Assembly: GCA_036506155.1 (NCBI GenBank)
Contig: DASXSF010000100.1
Coordinates: forward strand, 1 to 19,658
From: DASXRA01 sp036506155
GTDB lineage: Bacteria; Actinomycetota; Actinomycetes; Mycobacteriales; Jatrophihabitantaceae
Length of the DNA stretch: 19,658 nt
Direction: 5' to 3'
The notes under the pieces were generated by a model that saw only the letters and a program-made list of their open reading frames with translations, did not search any database and was not told the DNA's origin. Made by a program: the position numbers and the translations under genes. Position 1 is the stretch's first letter, and every line of letters starts with the position of its first letter. Shown here piece by piece: positions 1 through 9,090 of this stretch.

Positions 1-364
1 AGTACGAGTAGCGTGCACGCGGAAGGTGCCTTCCTGCTCGGAGATCCAGAGCCCTCGACAAGCTCAGAATCCCCTACAGGCAAGGCACTTTCGATCATCT
101 ACACGCCGGCACCAGCACTTGATCTTGAAGAGCCAGGGCTAGCAGTGCCCGATAGTTTCGCTCGGCGCCAGATACAAGGGCTGATGCTCTCGACCAAGCG
201 TTCCTTGGGCAGACCAAGCTCGCGCCGCCGCCGACCGATCGATCAGGCCAGTGCGGGCTCGCGTGCCGGGGTCACGACCGACGGGGGTGGGCTGCTGAGC
301 GACTCGCCGCCTGACGCGCGCGGAATCGGGATCACCCGGCAGCGACTGAACCAGAAGTTCGGCG

Positions 365-529
365 GTGACCTGCGCGGGATCACGAGCGTGTACTACTGGC
401 TGGGCCGCACATCGCGGAGCTGAAGTCCAGTGTGGGGGACAAGACGACGCCGGTCGGATCACTTACCAGTACGGCGCGTACAACCAGCGGCAAATCCGTG
501 CACATTCGCGGCGGGTACCGCATGCATAG
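365..529 (+). CDS. Possible small or remnant ORF, unrecognised
   Basis: A 54-codon frame opens at GTG 365 and ends at TAG 527-529. The last 25 residues, containing TYQYGAYNQRQIRAH, are aromatic- and polar-rich and look more like real protein than the surrounding frames. No Shine-Dalgarno sequence precedes the GTG, and an in-frame TGA lies a few codons upstream. I do not recognise the family. An imperfect hairpin 13 bases after the stop (542-570) could end a transcript. It could equally be the 3' end of an older gene whose front is lost, or chance. Confidence 0.15.
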   Translation: MTCAGSRACTTGWAAHRGAEVQCGGQDDAGRITYQYGAYNQRQIRAHSRRVPHA

Positions 530-541
530 CTATACGGTGTT

Positions 542-570
542 GCGGTGCGTTGAGCGTTGACGCACGCCGC
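542..570 (+). terminator. Imperfect hairpin, possible terminator
   Basis: Left arm gcggtgcgt (542-550) pairs with acgca (560-564) and ccgc (567-570), leaving a two-base bulge and a 9-base loop. No T-tract follows, which is common for actinobacterial terminators. It lies just after the stop of the 365-529 frame. Confidence 0.25.
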
Positions 571-680
571 TCGATAGCCGCCGTTATGCGCGGCGGGTAG
601 CAGTTGTGCCGGATCGCGCAGATGAATCCGTCACGTAGGACGGGACTGCGACGCGTGGTGCCTGGCTAGCCGTTTGTTGG

Positions 681-717
681 AGCCGTATCACCCCGGTCCT
701 GCGACGGCTCACCGGGG
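681..717. other. Two interleaved stems (pseudoknot-like or alternative hairpins)
   Basis: agccgt (681-686) is complementary to acggct (704-709), and ccccggt (691-697) is complementary to accgggg (711-717). The stems interleave, so they would form an H-type pseudoknot or two mutually exclusive hairpins. The element lies 40 bases beyond the 3' end of the minus-strand acetyltransferase pseudogene and could be its old terminator. Both stems are short, so chance is possible. Confidence 0.25.
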
Positions 718-756
718 CCACGCTACGCAACCGCGCTGCAAGCCTCCGCTACGGGA

Positions 757-1497
757 TCAGAGGTCGACGTAGACGTCGAAGCCGTCCACCTCAACGAAAC
801 CCGAGCCGGCATACACGCGTGCGGCCTCGTCCGAGTCGGGGTGCAGATGCGGGACGCGCGGCCCTGCGGCCGTGCCACGCGTCAACAACCAGGAGATGAT
901 CGCGCCGGCGATGCCCCACCGCCGGGCCTCGGGCAGCACAGTGACACCGGCCAGGTAGAGCGCCGGGCCGGCCCACCCTTCGCTCCGCACTGTGTAGGCG
1001 GTGCCCACCGGCTCCCCGGACAGCTCGGCCAGCGCGACCTCGACCGCGGGCGAGCTCAAGTGAGGTTGTATTCACTGTCGTTCGAGCGTCAACGCGGATC
1101 GGAAGCCGATCAGGTCAACGTGCAACACCGCGTTGAGATCGTCCCGCCCCGCTCGGCGAATCACCAGGCCGGCAAAGCTCGTACGCGGAATGCCACGAGC
1201 GGACATGGCCACGCCCATGAGCCGCTTTCAGAACAGGAACCGCCCACGCGACCAGGGCGCCCCAGCCGGCACACGCACCCCCCACGGCACGCTCCGCCCG
1301 GCATACCACTCCCGCATCCCGACCAGATCCGCCGACTCGGGATCGTCCACGTCGGCGTTGTTCGACTGCGGATGATCGATGCTGCTAGCCATCAGACGAG
1401 CCCCGCGCCCGACACCGCCACCGACCGATTCGCGCAACAGCCCCTCAACCTGCCACGCATCACCTTGCGCCGATCGAACCAAACCCGAGGTGATCAC
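757..1497 (-). pseudogene. GNAT N-acetyltransferase pseudogene with two in-frame TGA stops
   Basis: One minus-strand frame reads as a GNAT-family protein from a GTG at 1497 to a stop at 757, interrupted by TGA at 1230-1228 and 1074-1072. Before the first stop is the segment WYAGRSVPWGVRVPAGAPW, typical of the N-terminal part of actinobacterial GNATs. Between the stops, KRLMGVAMS leads into GLVIRRAGRDDLNAVLHVD, the start of the GNAT fold. After the second stop comes the acetyl-CoA-binding part (LAGVTVLPEARRWGIAGAII) and the terminal AARVYAGSGFVEVDGF. Frame and family continuity hold across both stops, so these are point mutations, not frameshifts: plausibly CGA to TGA in a Phe-Arg-Lys context, and TGG or CGA to TGA. 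GNATs move an acetyl group from acetyl-CoA to an amine; the substrate is unknown. A start downstream of the stops (TTG 1059) would lack the N-terminal half of the fold, so I judge the gene dead. The original start is uncertain; the frame is open to 1518. Confidence 0.85.
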
Positions 1498-1611
1498 CCT
1501 GCCACCATCGCTAAGCCGCTAGCCCGCTGCCGCTCACGCCCAGCACGTTGTCTGCAGCGGGCCGTCGTCAGGGTGAGGGCCACAGTTGTTCGGTCGGGTG
1601 TCGTTGCGATG

Positions 1612-1624
1612 GATCAGACTGATC
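1612..1624. repeat. Short perfect palindrome between genes
   Basis: gatcag-a-ctgatc is a perfect dyad with a one-base centre. It lies in the 150-base gap between the 3' end of the large signalling gene (1648) and the acetyltransferase pseudogene (1497). It may be part of a terminator or a protein site, but nothing more can be said. Confidence 0.2.
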
Positions 1625-1647
1625 GAGGGCGCTCTGCCCGGTACACC

Positions 1648-4600
1648 TCAGGGCCGGCAGATCTGGTGGGGTCGGCCGCCGATGTGCTGCGCCCACTCTG
1701 TCGCGGTCAAGGTGCGGCCGGCCACGCGGCAAGCTGTCTGGATGAGGTCGGCCGCATCGATGGCGAGCCGGCTGACGCCGCGATCCGTGGTGATCGCGAT
1801 CTGCCGGGAGTCGGGGGAGATCGCGGCACCCCACGAGGCAATGGCCACCGGGACGCCGACCTGGCGCCGGGATGCCACGTCGAAGAAGCGCATCGTGTTG
1901 TCCAGTCCGCTGGTGATGAGAGTCCGCCCGTCGGGCGTGAACTGGATCTGGGCGGCGAAAGCCGCACCTCCGTTGACGATATCGCCGGCACGTCGCAGCG
2001 TGGTCCCGTCCAGGAATCTGATCGTGCCGTCGAACGCGGCCGCCGCGACCAGATCACTGACCGGGCTGACGGCGAGGTTGCTGGCGGGGGTGGGCAGTGT
2101 GGCGACCCTCGCGCCAGTCGCGGCGTCGAAGGCCTCCGCATGTTCACTCTGACCCGCCGCGAAAATGCGGCGCCCGTCGCGGCTCCAGCCGACACCGTAG
2201 ACAGCGACCAGATCCGTCTGGATCGAACGGATAATCCGGCCTTTCGCGGTGTCGACGACGACCACGGCGCCGTTATCCAGTCCGTACAGGCAAAGATGCG
2301 AACCGCGTAGGGCGACGTTCGCGGACACGTGCCCGCCGGAGAGCACGACGCCGGTGTCGCGTGGCCGGCGCGTGCGCGGATCGAACTCGACGACATGGTT
2401 GCTACTGGTGACCGCTTGGAGCACGCCGTCGGGCCGGAAGATGGGCGAGTTGCTCGCCGAGGCCTCGATCCCGGCGGCGCGGATTCGAGTGCCGTCGCGG
2501 ACATCGACCACCTCGACGGTGGCGGACGTCGCCTGCCGGAACAAAGCCACGTGGACGCCGTCCGGACTCCACAGGTCTTCGCTGGAGGCCCAGCCCGAGC
2601 CAGCGACGGCGCGGCCAGTTGCAGTCGCGCCGTCGAGGGCCCACAGCGCCACGCTTCCTTCGTTGCAGCTTGACGTCGCGATGGTTCGCCTGTCTGGAGC
2701 CACGCGGACATCGCAGATCGTGCCGTGCTGGCTGTCGAGCTCCCCCTGGGTGCGTTCACCTGTGGTCTGGTCGTAGGCGAACAGACGGCTGGACCCGAAC
2801 CCCGCTTCCTGTGCCCAGATGACCTGGGACAGCGGATCGACGGCCACCGCCCGCCCGACCGGACGTGCCCTCGACCATCGCGGCGCCCCGGTGCCGACGT
2901 CGTAGACCATCAGCGTCGAGCCGGCTGTCACCACGCTTGCACCGTCCGGGGTCGTGATCAGAGTCTCGGGTGATTCGGTGCCGGCGGCGGGCGGGTCGTT
3001 GATCCTTCGGACAATCCTGCCGGTGCCCGGCGCCCACACCATGAGACGACCAGACGGGCTTGCTACGACGAGCCGATGGTCGTCGATCCAGGCCGCCTGG
3101 CCATACCAGTTCTCACCGGCGTATGCCGGACCGGGCTGGTCGATCGAGGCAATGACGTTCATCGTGGCCAGGTCGATGACGACGACGCGGCCTTTCACGC
3201 CCCTGCCCCCCGCCGTGGTGACGGCGACGCGGGTGCGGTCGGGGCTTACGGTGAGATGCTCCGCCTCGCCACCGACGGGAACCGTCCCGAGGACCTGACC
3301 ATCGCCGAGGTCGACGCGCTCGACCGGCAGTACCCGTCCCGGTATCTGGCTAAGCCGGGCCAGAAGGCCCGTGGTGGAGTCCACCGGGACGAACCACGAC
3401 ACGGATGTTCGGGAGTCCAAGTCCTGCAACGGGACCGGTGTGGCCCGGCCCGTAGTCAGGTCTACCCGAACCGGACCCCGAGCAGCCTCCTGGGAGTTGG
3501 TATACAGGCTTCGGCCATCCGGGGCGAAGGCGATCTGCCCCGACGGCCCAGGGTCTGTCCTGAAGTAGCGGAGGAACGAGGGATCCGAGGACAGGGCGGT
3601 CTGCAACGCCCCCGTTGTCAGCGCCCCTGGGTCCCTGCGGGCAGCCTCCACCGCTAGCAGCATGGCGACCTCTCGCTTGGTGCTGACCAGGTTCTGGGAC
3701 AGCGCGACGAGCCGCGAGACGTCGGCCGCGGCAGCCTCGTGGGTCGCGGTGCGGCGTTGCACCAGGGCGACCGATGCGGCCGATACGGCAACCACCAGGG
3801 CGAGCACCGCGACGACCAGGGCGCGGGCCAGGCGGCGCCGCGCCCGCCGGTCGCGGTCGAAGGCCTCCCGGGCCGCCGCCGCACTGGCCCGGATGAAGTC
3901 CCGCTCCAGCTCGGAAAAGTTGTCCGGCCGCGACCCGACGGCCCCTGCGGCGGCATCGAGTCGAGCGCCCCGGTACAGCTCCGAGTCGGGTCGGCCGGCC
4001 GAATCCCAAGCCAGTGCCGCCGATCCGACGTGCTGGACTTGCTGGAGGAGCTTACGGTCCTCGTCCTGCCACACGCGCAACCGCGGCCAGGAGCGCAGGA
4101 GCGATTCGTGCGCGACCTCGACGGTTGGTTCGCGCGTCCGAGGGTCGCGGTCGGCGACCAGCAGGCGCTGCGACTCCAGAAGCGAAAGTACAGTCGTCGC
4201 GCCAGAAGGCAAGTCTGCGACGCGGACCCGTCGTCGGGTGTCCTCCGTCCCGTCTCCGGGAACCACCAGGCGGAGCAGGAGGCGGCGGGCGGCGTCCCGT
4301 CCGGCGTCGTCGAGCGACTCGTACAGCTCCTCGGCCCGGCCAGCCACGGCGCCCGCGATGCCGCCGATGTCGTCGTAGGCCGCGCGTGATCACCCTTTCC
4401 TGTCGTCGTTCGAACAACTCGGCCAGGGTGAACTGCATGAGCGGCAGGCTCGCCGGGCGGCCGACGACCTCCGAGACCACGGCGCCGTCTAGGCCCGACT
4501 CGAACACCACGCCGAGTGCCGACGCCGGCGCCACCACCGCCTCGTGCAGCTCCGAGGCGACCATCGGGGTGACGGCGACCGGCTGGACGGCGACCAGCGC

Positions 4601-6751
4601 CCCGAGCCGTGCATGGGCCAGTGGCCGGTCGAAGAAGTCGGCGCGCAGGGTCACCACGACGCGGACGCCGGGATGGCTCTGCTCGTCGATCACCGACGCG
4701 AGACCGTTTGCGAACCGGTCTCGCTCGGGCTCCGGAGCGAGGGTCCACAACTCCTCGAACTGGTCGATCACAATGACGAGCGGGTCCGGGGCCTGCGCCG
4801 CGACCGACCGCACCATCCGCTCGACTCCGCCCGGCGATGGTTCCTCCACAGCGACGGCGAGCAAGGCCAGCCGCAGCTGGCCGGTCGGATCCTCCCCCGG
4901 GACCATGGAGACGATCCGCTTGCCGTCGGCGCGCAGGCGTGGTACCAGCCCGGCCCAGACCAGCGACGACTTGCCGGATCCTGACGCGCCGACGACGGTG
5001 ACGAACGGTTGGTGCTGCACGCGATCTGCCAGCAAGGTAATCGGCGCGTCCCGGCCGCGGAAGTTGCGGGCGTCGGCCTCTCCAAATGCGCGCAGTCCCA
5101 GGTACGGGTTGGCGACCTCGGCGGACAGGTGTGCCGCGGTCGCGATCACACCCGGTCCGGCGGCAGCCCGCGGCGCGGCATCCTGCGCGTCGGTGGCTGC
5201 CACGCCGGCGTGCACCGCGTCCCGCCAGGCCTCCAGCAGATCCGGCATCTGGTCGTAGCGGTCCTCGGGACCGGGAGCGGTGGCGCGTCGCAGGACGGTG
5301 TCGAGGCCGGCGGGAAGGTCGGGCCGGTACGGGCGCAGCGATCCCAGCGGAGCGTCGAGCTTCACCCGCAGCACAGACGAGGCGGTGGCCCCTTCGAAAG
5401 GTGACCTGCCGGTGAGCATCTCCCAAACCATCGTGGCGAAGCTGTACTGGTCCCCCAGCGCAGACGCGGCGGTGCGGTGGAACTGCTCCGGCGCGGCGTA
5501 AAGCGGTGAGCCGCCGGAGGCCGGCTCACCGGGGGTGTCGCAGCCGCCGCTCTGGGCGCCGACTGCTATCCCAAAGTCGGACAGGTAGGCATTCCCGGCC
5601 TCGTCGAACAGGACGTTGCTCGGCTTCACGTCGCGGTGCACGACGCCGGCCGCGTGCGCGGCCACGAGCGCACCGCCGACCTCGGTGACGAACCGGTCGA
5701 TCCGGTCGAGCTGCCACGGCCCGTCGCGCCGGATCAGCTCCTCGGCGCTGCCGCCACGCAGCAGCCGGAACACCAGGTAGGCACCGCCCGGCTCACGCCA
5801 GAAGTCGTACAACGGCACGATGTGCGGGTGCTCCAGGTGCGCGACAAGCTGGGCCTCGGCTTCGAAGCGCCCGACGAAGGCGGGCTGATCTGCCAGCTCG
5901 GCCCGGATGACCTTGATCGCCACTTCGCGACCCACGCCGGGTTGCGTCGCCCGGTGAACCGTGGCGAAGGCACCCTCACCGATGACCTCACCCAGCGTGT
6001 AGCCCCGCGCTGTCGGGACCGATCCTGGGCCGGTCCCGACCAGGATCGCCGACTCGACCTTGCGAAGGTCCGCTGACGGGTCCAGACCGGTCTGCTCGGC
6101 CAGGTGGTCGCGGTAACGGGTATAGACCCGCAGGGCATCCGCCTGCCGTCCCGAGGCCTGGTACGCCCGCATGAGCTGCTCGACGGCGCGCTCGCGCAGC
6201 GGGTGAGACACCACGAGGCCTTCGAGGTCGGCCACGGCGCGGTCCCAGGCGCCGATCGCCACGAGCGCCTCCGCCCGCTGCTCTGCGGCGATCAGCCGGA
6301 GCTCCTCCAACCGGGTGGCGTGCGGCAGGGCCCACCACTCCTCGGCGAATTCCCCATACGCCCGCCCCCGCCACAGCGCGAGGGCGGTATCGCTGAGGGT
6401 GACCGTGTGCGTCGAAGGGACCGTTCGGGCCTGCTCCACCAACCGCTCGAACTGAACCGCGTCGATTGTGTCGGCGGCTGCGGTCAGCCGGTAGCCACGC
6501 TCCTGAGTCTGGACGTACCCGTCGCCCAGCGCGAGCCGCAGGCGGGAGACGTAGGTCATCACTGTTCGGCGGGCGCCGTCCGGTGGGGCATCCGGCCACA
6601 CCGCGTCCACCAGGCGCTCGACCGACAGCACCTGTCCCCGCTCGGCGAGAAGCGCGGCCACGATCCGGCGTTGCTGTGGCCCACCGAGCGCCACCAGAAC
6701 ATGGTCGCGCCGCACCTCGATCGGGCCGAGCACCCCGAACTCGAGGGTCAT
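1648..6751 (-). pseudogene. SARP/BTAD - Ser/Thr kinase - nSTAND NTPase - WD40 signalling protein, one frameshift
   Basis: Start ATG 6751 follows GGGGGA with good spacing, and the protein begins directly with the winged-helix fold (MTLEFGVLGPIEV). Domains by residue: OmpR-type winged helix 1-95; BTAD 96-240; Hanks-type kinase 250-512, with glycine loop GEGAFATV (258-265), Lys280, HRDVKPSN (372-379), DFG 392-394 and APE 420-422, all intact; nSTAND NTPase about 549-940, with Walker A GASGSGKSS (588-596) and Walker B LVIVIDQFEEL (658-668). One membrane span (about 3822-3756) follows an arginine-rich stretch, then roughly 650 residues of WD40-type beta-propeller repeats. At residue 790 (about 4382) the frame shifts: VITR should continue into AAYDDIGGIAGAVAGRAEELY, which lies in the next frame and stays open to 1648. 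Loss of one CG unit from the local CG repeat explains it. As given, the first half would run out of frame to 4052, losing the membrane span and WD40 part. Intact, it would be a membrane-tethered regulator combining AfsR-like and kinase functions. Assembly error is the alternative to a true mutation. Confidence 0.9.
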
Positions 6752-6780
6752 GCCATCCCCCACTTCTCGCCGCCACCCGA

Positions 6781-6794
6781 GTCTCGTCCGAGAC
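6781..6794. promoter_or_regulatory. Palindrome in divergent promoter region
   Basis: gtctcg-tc-cgagac is a perfect 6-bp dyad with a two-base centre. It lies 30 bases upstream of the kinase/SARP start and next to the larger dyad at 6798-6835. It is a candidate binding site for a dimeric regulator. The regulator is not identifiable from sequence. Confidence 0.4.
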
Positions 6795-6797
6795 GTA

Positions 6798-6835
6798 TGC
6801 AGCCCGTCGACAACCCTGGGTGTTGACGGGCTGCA
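6798..6835. promoter_or_regulatory. Large inverted repeat between divergent signalling genes, candidate operator
   Basis: Fifteen-base arms tgcagcccgtcgaca (6798-6812) and tgttgacgggctgca (6821-6835) match with one mismatch around an 8-base centre. The right arm contains TTGACG (6823-6828), which could be the -35 box of the FHA gene, with CATTGT (6848-6853) as a weak -10. Transcription would then start at about 6860, at the GTG itself, giving a leaderless message. The left arm offers a similar box (TCGACG) for the opposite gene. Position and symmetry suggest coordinated control of both genes. The promoter assignment is inference. Confidence 0.45.
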
Positions 6836-6860
6836 AACAGCGGTCCCCATTGTCGTCCGC

Positions 6861-7790
6861 GTGACAGGGAGCAGCCAGAGCCTCATCGTCGAGGTGCGCC
6901 AGCCGGGCCGGGTGCCGCTGCGGCTCCACCTCGGCGGAACGGCCCTCGAGATCGGCCGCGACTGTCCGGGTCTGGTCCTGACCGACCCACGCATCTCACG
7001 CCGTCACCTGTCATTGCAGGCTGTGGCCGGCACGGTCCGCGTGACCGACCTGGGCAGCCGGAACGGCACCTTCGTTGGCGACGCCCGGATCCACGGCACC
7101 CACCTGGTCGCCCCTGGGGACAGCGTGCGGCTGGGCGTCTGCACCGTCACCCTGGTCGGCGACGAGACGGCCATCGAGCGGGAGCCCGCCGGAGCACCCG
7201 GTGCGGGAACCACGTCGCTCGAGATGCTGGCAGCGCCTGCGTCGGTGGTCCCCATCGACATGCACGCACTACCGGAGCACGCGGCGACCCTGACGATCGT
7301 GTGCTCGGACATCGCTGACGTGGCGCGGCGCGCAGCGGACCTCGGCGCCGAGCGGTGGGACTCCGCGCTCGAGACGCACAACGCGGTCGTCCGCCGGTTT
7401 GCCTCCCGGCATGAGGGACTCGAGATACGAGCGCATCGGGACGGCTTCCTCCACGGCTTCCTGCGTCCCGGGGACGCCGTCGCATTCGTCGTCGACGTGC
7501 AACGGGCGCTGCACGCCCTCGCCCGCTCCCGGCCGGCCGACACGGTCCGGGTGAGGGGCGGCGCCCACACCGCCGAACTGATCGTCGGTCACAACGGGGA
7601 GCTCCTCGGAGGCGCTTTCGTGATCGCCGCGCTGGTCGGCAGTGCCGCCCGGAGCGGGGAGTTCCTCGTCACCGGCATCGTGCGCGACCTGCTCGGACCG
7701 CGAGCCGACGTGCACTTCGGCCGACCCCGGCTGGTCACGCTTCAAGGCTGTCGGCAACACGTCGTCCACCCCGTGCAGTGGGCGAGCTAA
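6861..7790 (+). CDS. FHA-domain protein with degenerate class III nucleotide-cyclase domain
   Basis: 309 residues from GTG 6861. This start was chosen because it precedes the FHA domain directly and fits a leaderless promoter; the frame is open upstream to ATG 6750, but that start would overlap the divergent gene's start. FHA domain at residues 10-100: EIGRD (Gly32, Arg33), SRRH (Ser46, His49) and SRNGT (Asn68, Gly69) are the usual phosphothreonine-binding residues, all present. A linker (101-140) leads to a class III adenylate/guanylate cyclase-like domain (142-300). Both metal-binding Asp positions seem kept (Asp150 in CSDIAD, Asp194 in HRDGF), but the transition-state Asn and Arg positions are Val254 and Leu258 (GGAFVIAALV), so catalysis is unlikely and a binding or scaffold role is more plausible. 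It diverges from the kinase/SARP gene, so it is a natural reader of that kinase's phosphothreonines (inference). A lipoprotein gene follows 26 bases downstream, probably in the same operon. Confidence 0.85.
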   Translation: MTGSSQSLIVEVRQPGRVPLRLHLGGTALEIGRDCPGLVLTDPRISRRHLSLQAVAGTVRVTDLGSRNGTFVGDARIHGTHLVAPGDSVRLGVCTVTLVGDETAIEREPAGAPGAGTTSLEMLAAPASVVPIDMHALPEHAATLTIVCSDIADVARRAADLGAERWDSALETHNAVVRRFASRHEGLEIRAHRDGFLHGFLRPGDAVAFVVDVQRALHALARSRPADTVRVRGGAHTAELIVGHNGELLGGAFVIAALVGSAARSGEFLVTGIVRDLLGPRADVHFGRPRLVTLQGCRQHVVHPVQWAS

Positions 7791-7816
7791 TACCCACCAC
7801 ATTTGGAGGCAGCACC

Positions 7817-8884
7817 ATGAACCGATCACGACGTTCCACCCTCATCGGCGCGACGACGTTCGTCGTCGCCACGCTCTCGCTCACCGCCTGCAGCGGCAGT
7901 TCGAACACGTCAGAACTGTCCGTGCCGACAAAGTCCGCGTCCGTGGCCTCTGCGGTGGCCAAGTCCGCGGGACCGACGTACTCCTCTAAGCGGTTCGTCG
8001 TTCCGTTCGACACCGCAACGCCGACCTGGAAGCCGGGCCCACCCACTCAGGAGCAGTAGAACTTCGTTACCTGGGTTGCACCGGATGAGAGCCAAGCGAT
8101 CCGTTTCGTGGTCCCCGTTACTGTCTTTAAACCGGGGACAACGACCGAGGTGCCCGTCCCTGACCCGGCCTCTTACCTGGGTTACTTGATGGGCCAGTCT
8201 GCCAAGGGCGCCCACTTCGCCGATGTCACCAAGATCACCGTAGGCGGCCAACCGAGCACCGAGCTGACCGCGACCACCAACCAATCGTTGAACGGCAGCT
8301 TGGGGTGTCAGAAGCGGGGATTGGCCCCGCCCGATTGTTACGGCCTTCAGCCCGATGTCAGCCTTCGAATGGCCGTTATCCCCCGCGGCAGCCGCACCCT
8401 ACTCGTCTGGCTGCGCACCGACATCAACATGGCTGAGGCGACCCGGATCCGCAACGTCAAGGCGTTCGACGCCATCTTGACAAGCATCAAGTTCAGTGAC
8501 CGCGCCGTGGCGACCACCCCGGTGGCCGTCGGGAAGACCGCGCTGGACGGCACCTGGCAGGCGAAGTTCACCAAGAAGGAACTGGCAGCTTCTCCACTCC
8601 TGATGGCTCCTGATGAAGTCAACGACGATAACTGGGGCACCCTGACACTCAGCTTCAAGCGGGGATCGGTCACTTCCATGATCACCAACCCTGCGATCGG
8701 AACCCAGAAGGGCACCTCCACCTACACAGTGGCCGGGGACGTACTCACCCTCTACCAGGACAACGGCGAAACGTTCGTCCTGCGGTGGACGGTCAACGGT
8801 GACTTGCTGACCCTCAAACGTGACGAAGCCCTCGGCGTCGGGCCAACACCCCTGCTCGTGAAGCCGTTCATCCGACAACATTGA
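7817..8884 (+). pseudogene. Secreted lipoprotein gene interrupted by an in-frame TAG
   Basis: ATG 7817 follows GGAGG (7804-7808). The N-terminus MNRSRRSTLIGATTFVVA is a lipoprotein signal peptide ending in lipobox LTAC, so the product would be lipid-anchored outside the membrane. The frame meets TAG at 8057-8059 after PGPPTQEQ, then continues in exactly the same frame with NFVTWVAPDESQAIRFVVPV to the TGA at 8882-8884. Text on both sides reads as one domain (FVVPFDTATPTW before, FVTWVAP after), so the TAG is a nonsense mutation, probably from CAG or AAG. Intact length would be 355 codons. The rest contains a Cys pair (LGCQKRGLAPPDC) and a C-terminal beta-rich part (from about 8541) resembling a lipocalin-like or ligand-binding fold, assigned only by feel. 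As it stands only an 80-residue stub would be secreted. An in-frame GTG at 8108 could initiate an unexported fragment. It follows the FHA gene by 26 bases and is probably co-transcribed. Confidence 0.85.
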
Positions 8885-9090
8885 GATGAACATCGCCAAG
8901 CCAAAGACCGAACGCGGCCGGCCCGACGCCGGCATGGGGTGGGGCTGGCGGTGCGTACCCGGCGACCACATGGTGGCCGTGCCAAGAACGTGGTGGAACT
9001 TGTCACCAGCCCGCCGCCGATCCGTTCGCTCCTCCCGCTCGGCGCGTTTGAGGAGGTACTGCGGGAAGGCCCGGACGCCAGCACGGAGAC

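Larger units (their letters stand above)
1..756. other. Left flank without a convincing gene
   Basis: Open frames exist on both strands, but their translations are arginine-, proline- and serine-rich and I recognise no family in them, so I treat them as chance frames of high-GC DNA. The most protein-like piece is a short plus-strand frame from a GTG at 365 to a TAG at 527-529 (54 codons). Its C-terminus contains ITYQYGAYNQRQIR and could be the tail of a longer decayed gene. Two fold-back elements (542-570 and 681-717) lie downstream of it. Confidence 0.5.

Noticed and set aside
13..423. A 136-codon plus-strand open frame at the left edge
   Set aside because: Low-complexity Ser/Arg/Pro/Gly composition, no ribosome-binding site, no recognised motif, and an equally long open frame on the opposite strand.
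841..2310. A 489-codon open frame on the plus strand
   Set aside because: It runs antisense to the GNAT pseudogene and the WD40 part of the regulator; the translation is Arg/Pro/Asp-rich with no family, as expected of a shadow frame in GC-rich DNA.
757..8884. Recoding of stop codons (selenocysteine or an alternative code) to explain the in-frame TGA and TAG codons
   Set aside because: Different stop codons are involved, no selenocysteine insertion-like hairpin was seen directly after them, and neighbouring genes use TGA and TAG as normal terminators.
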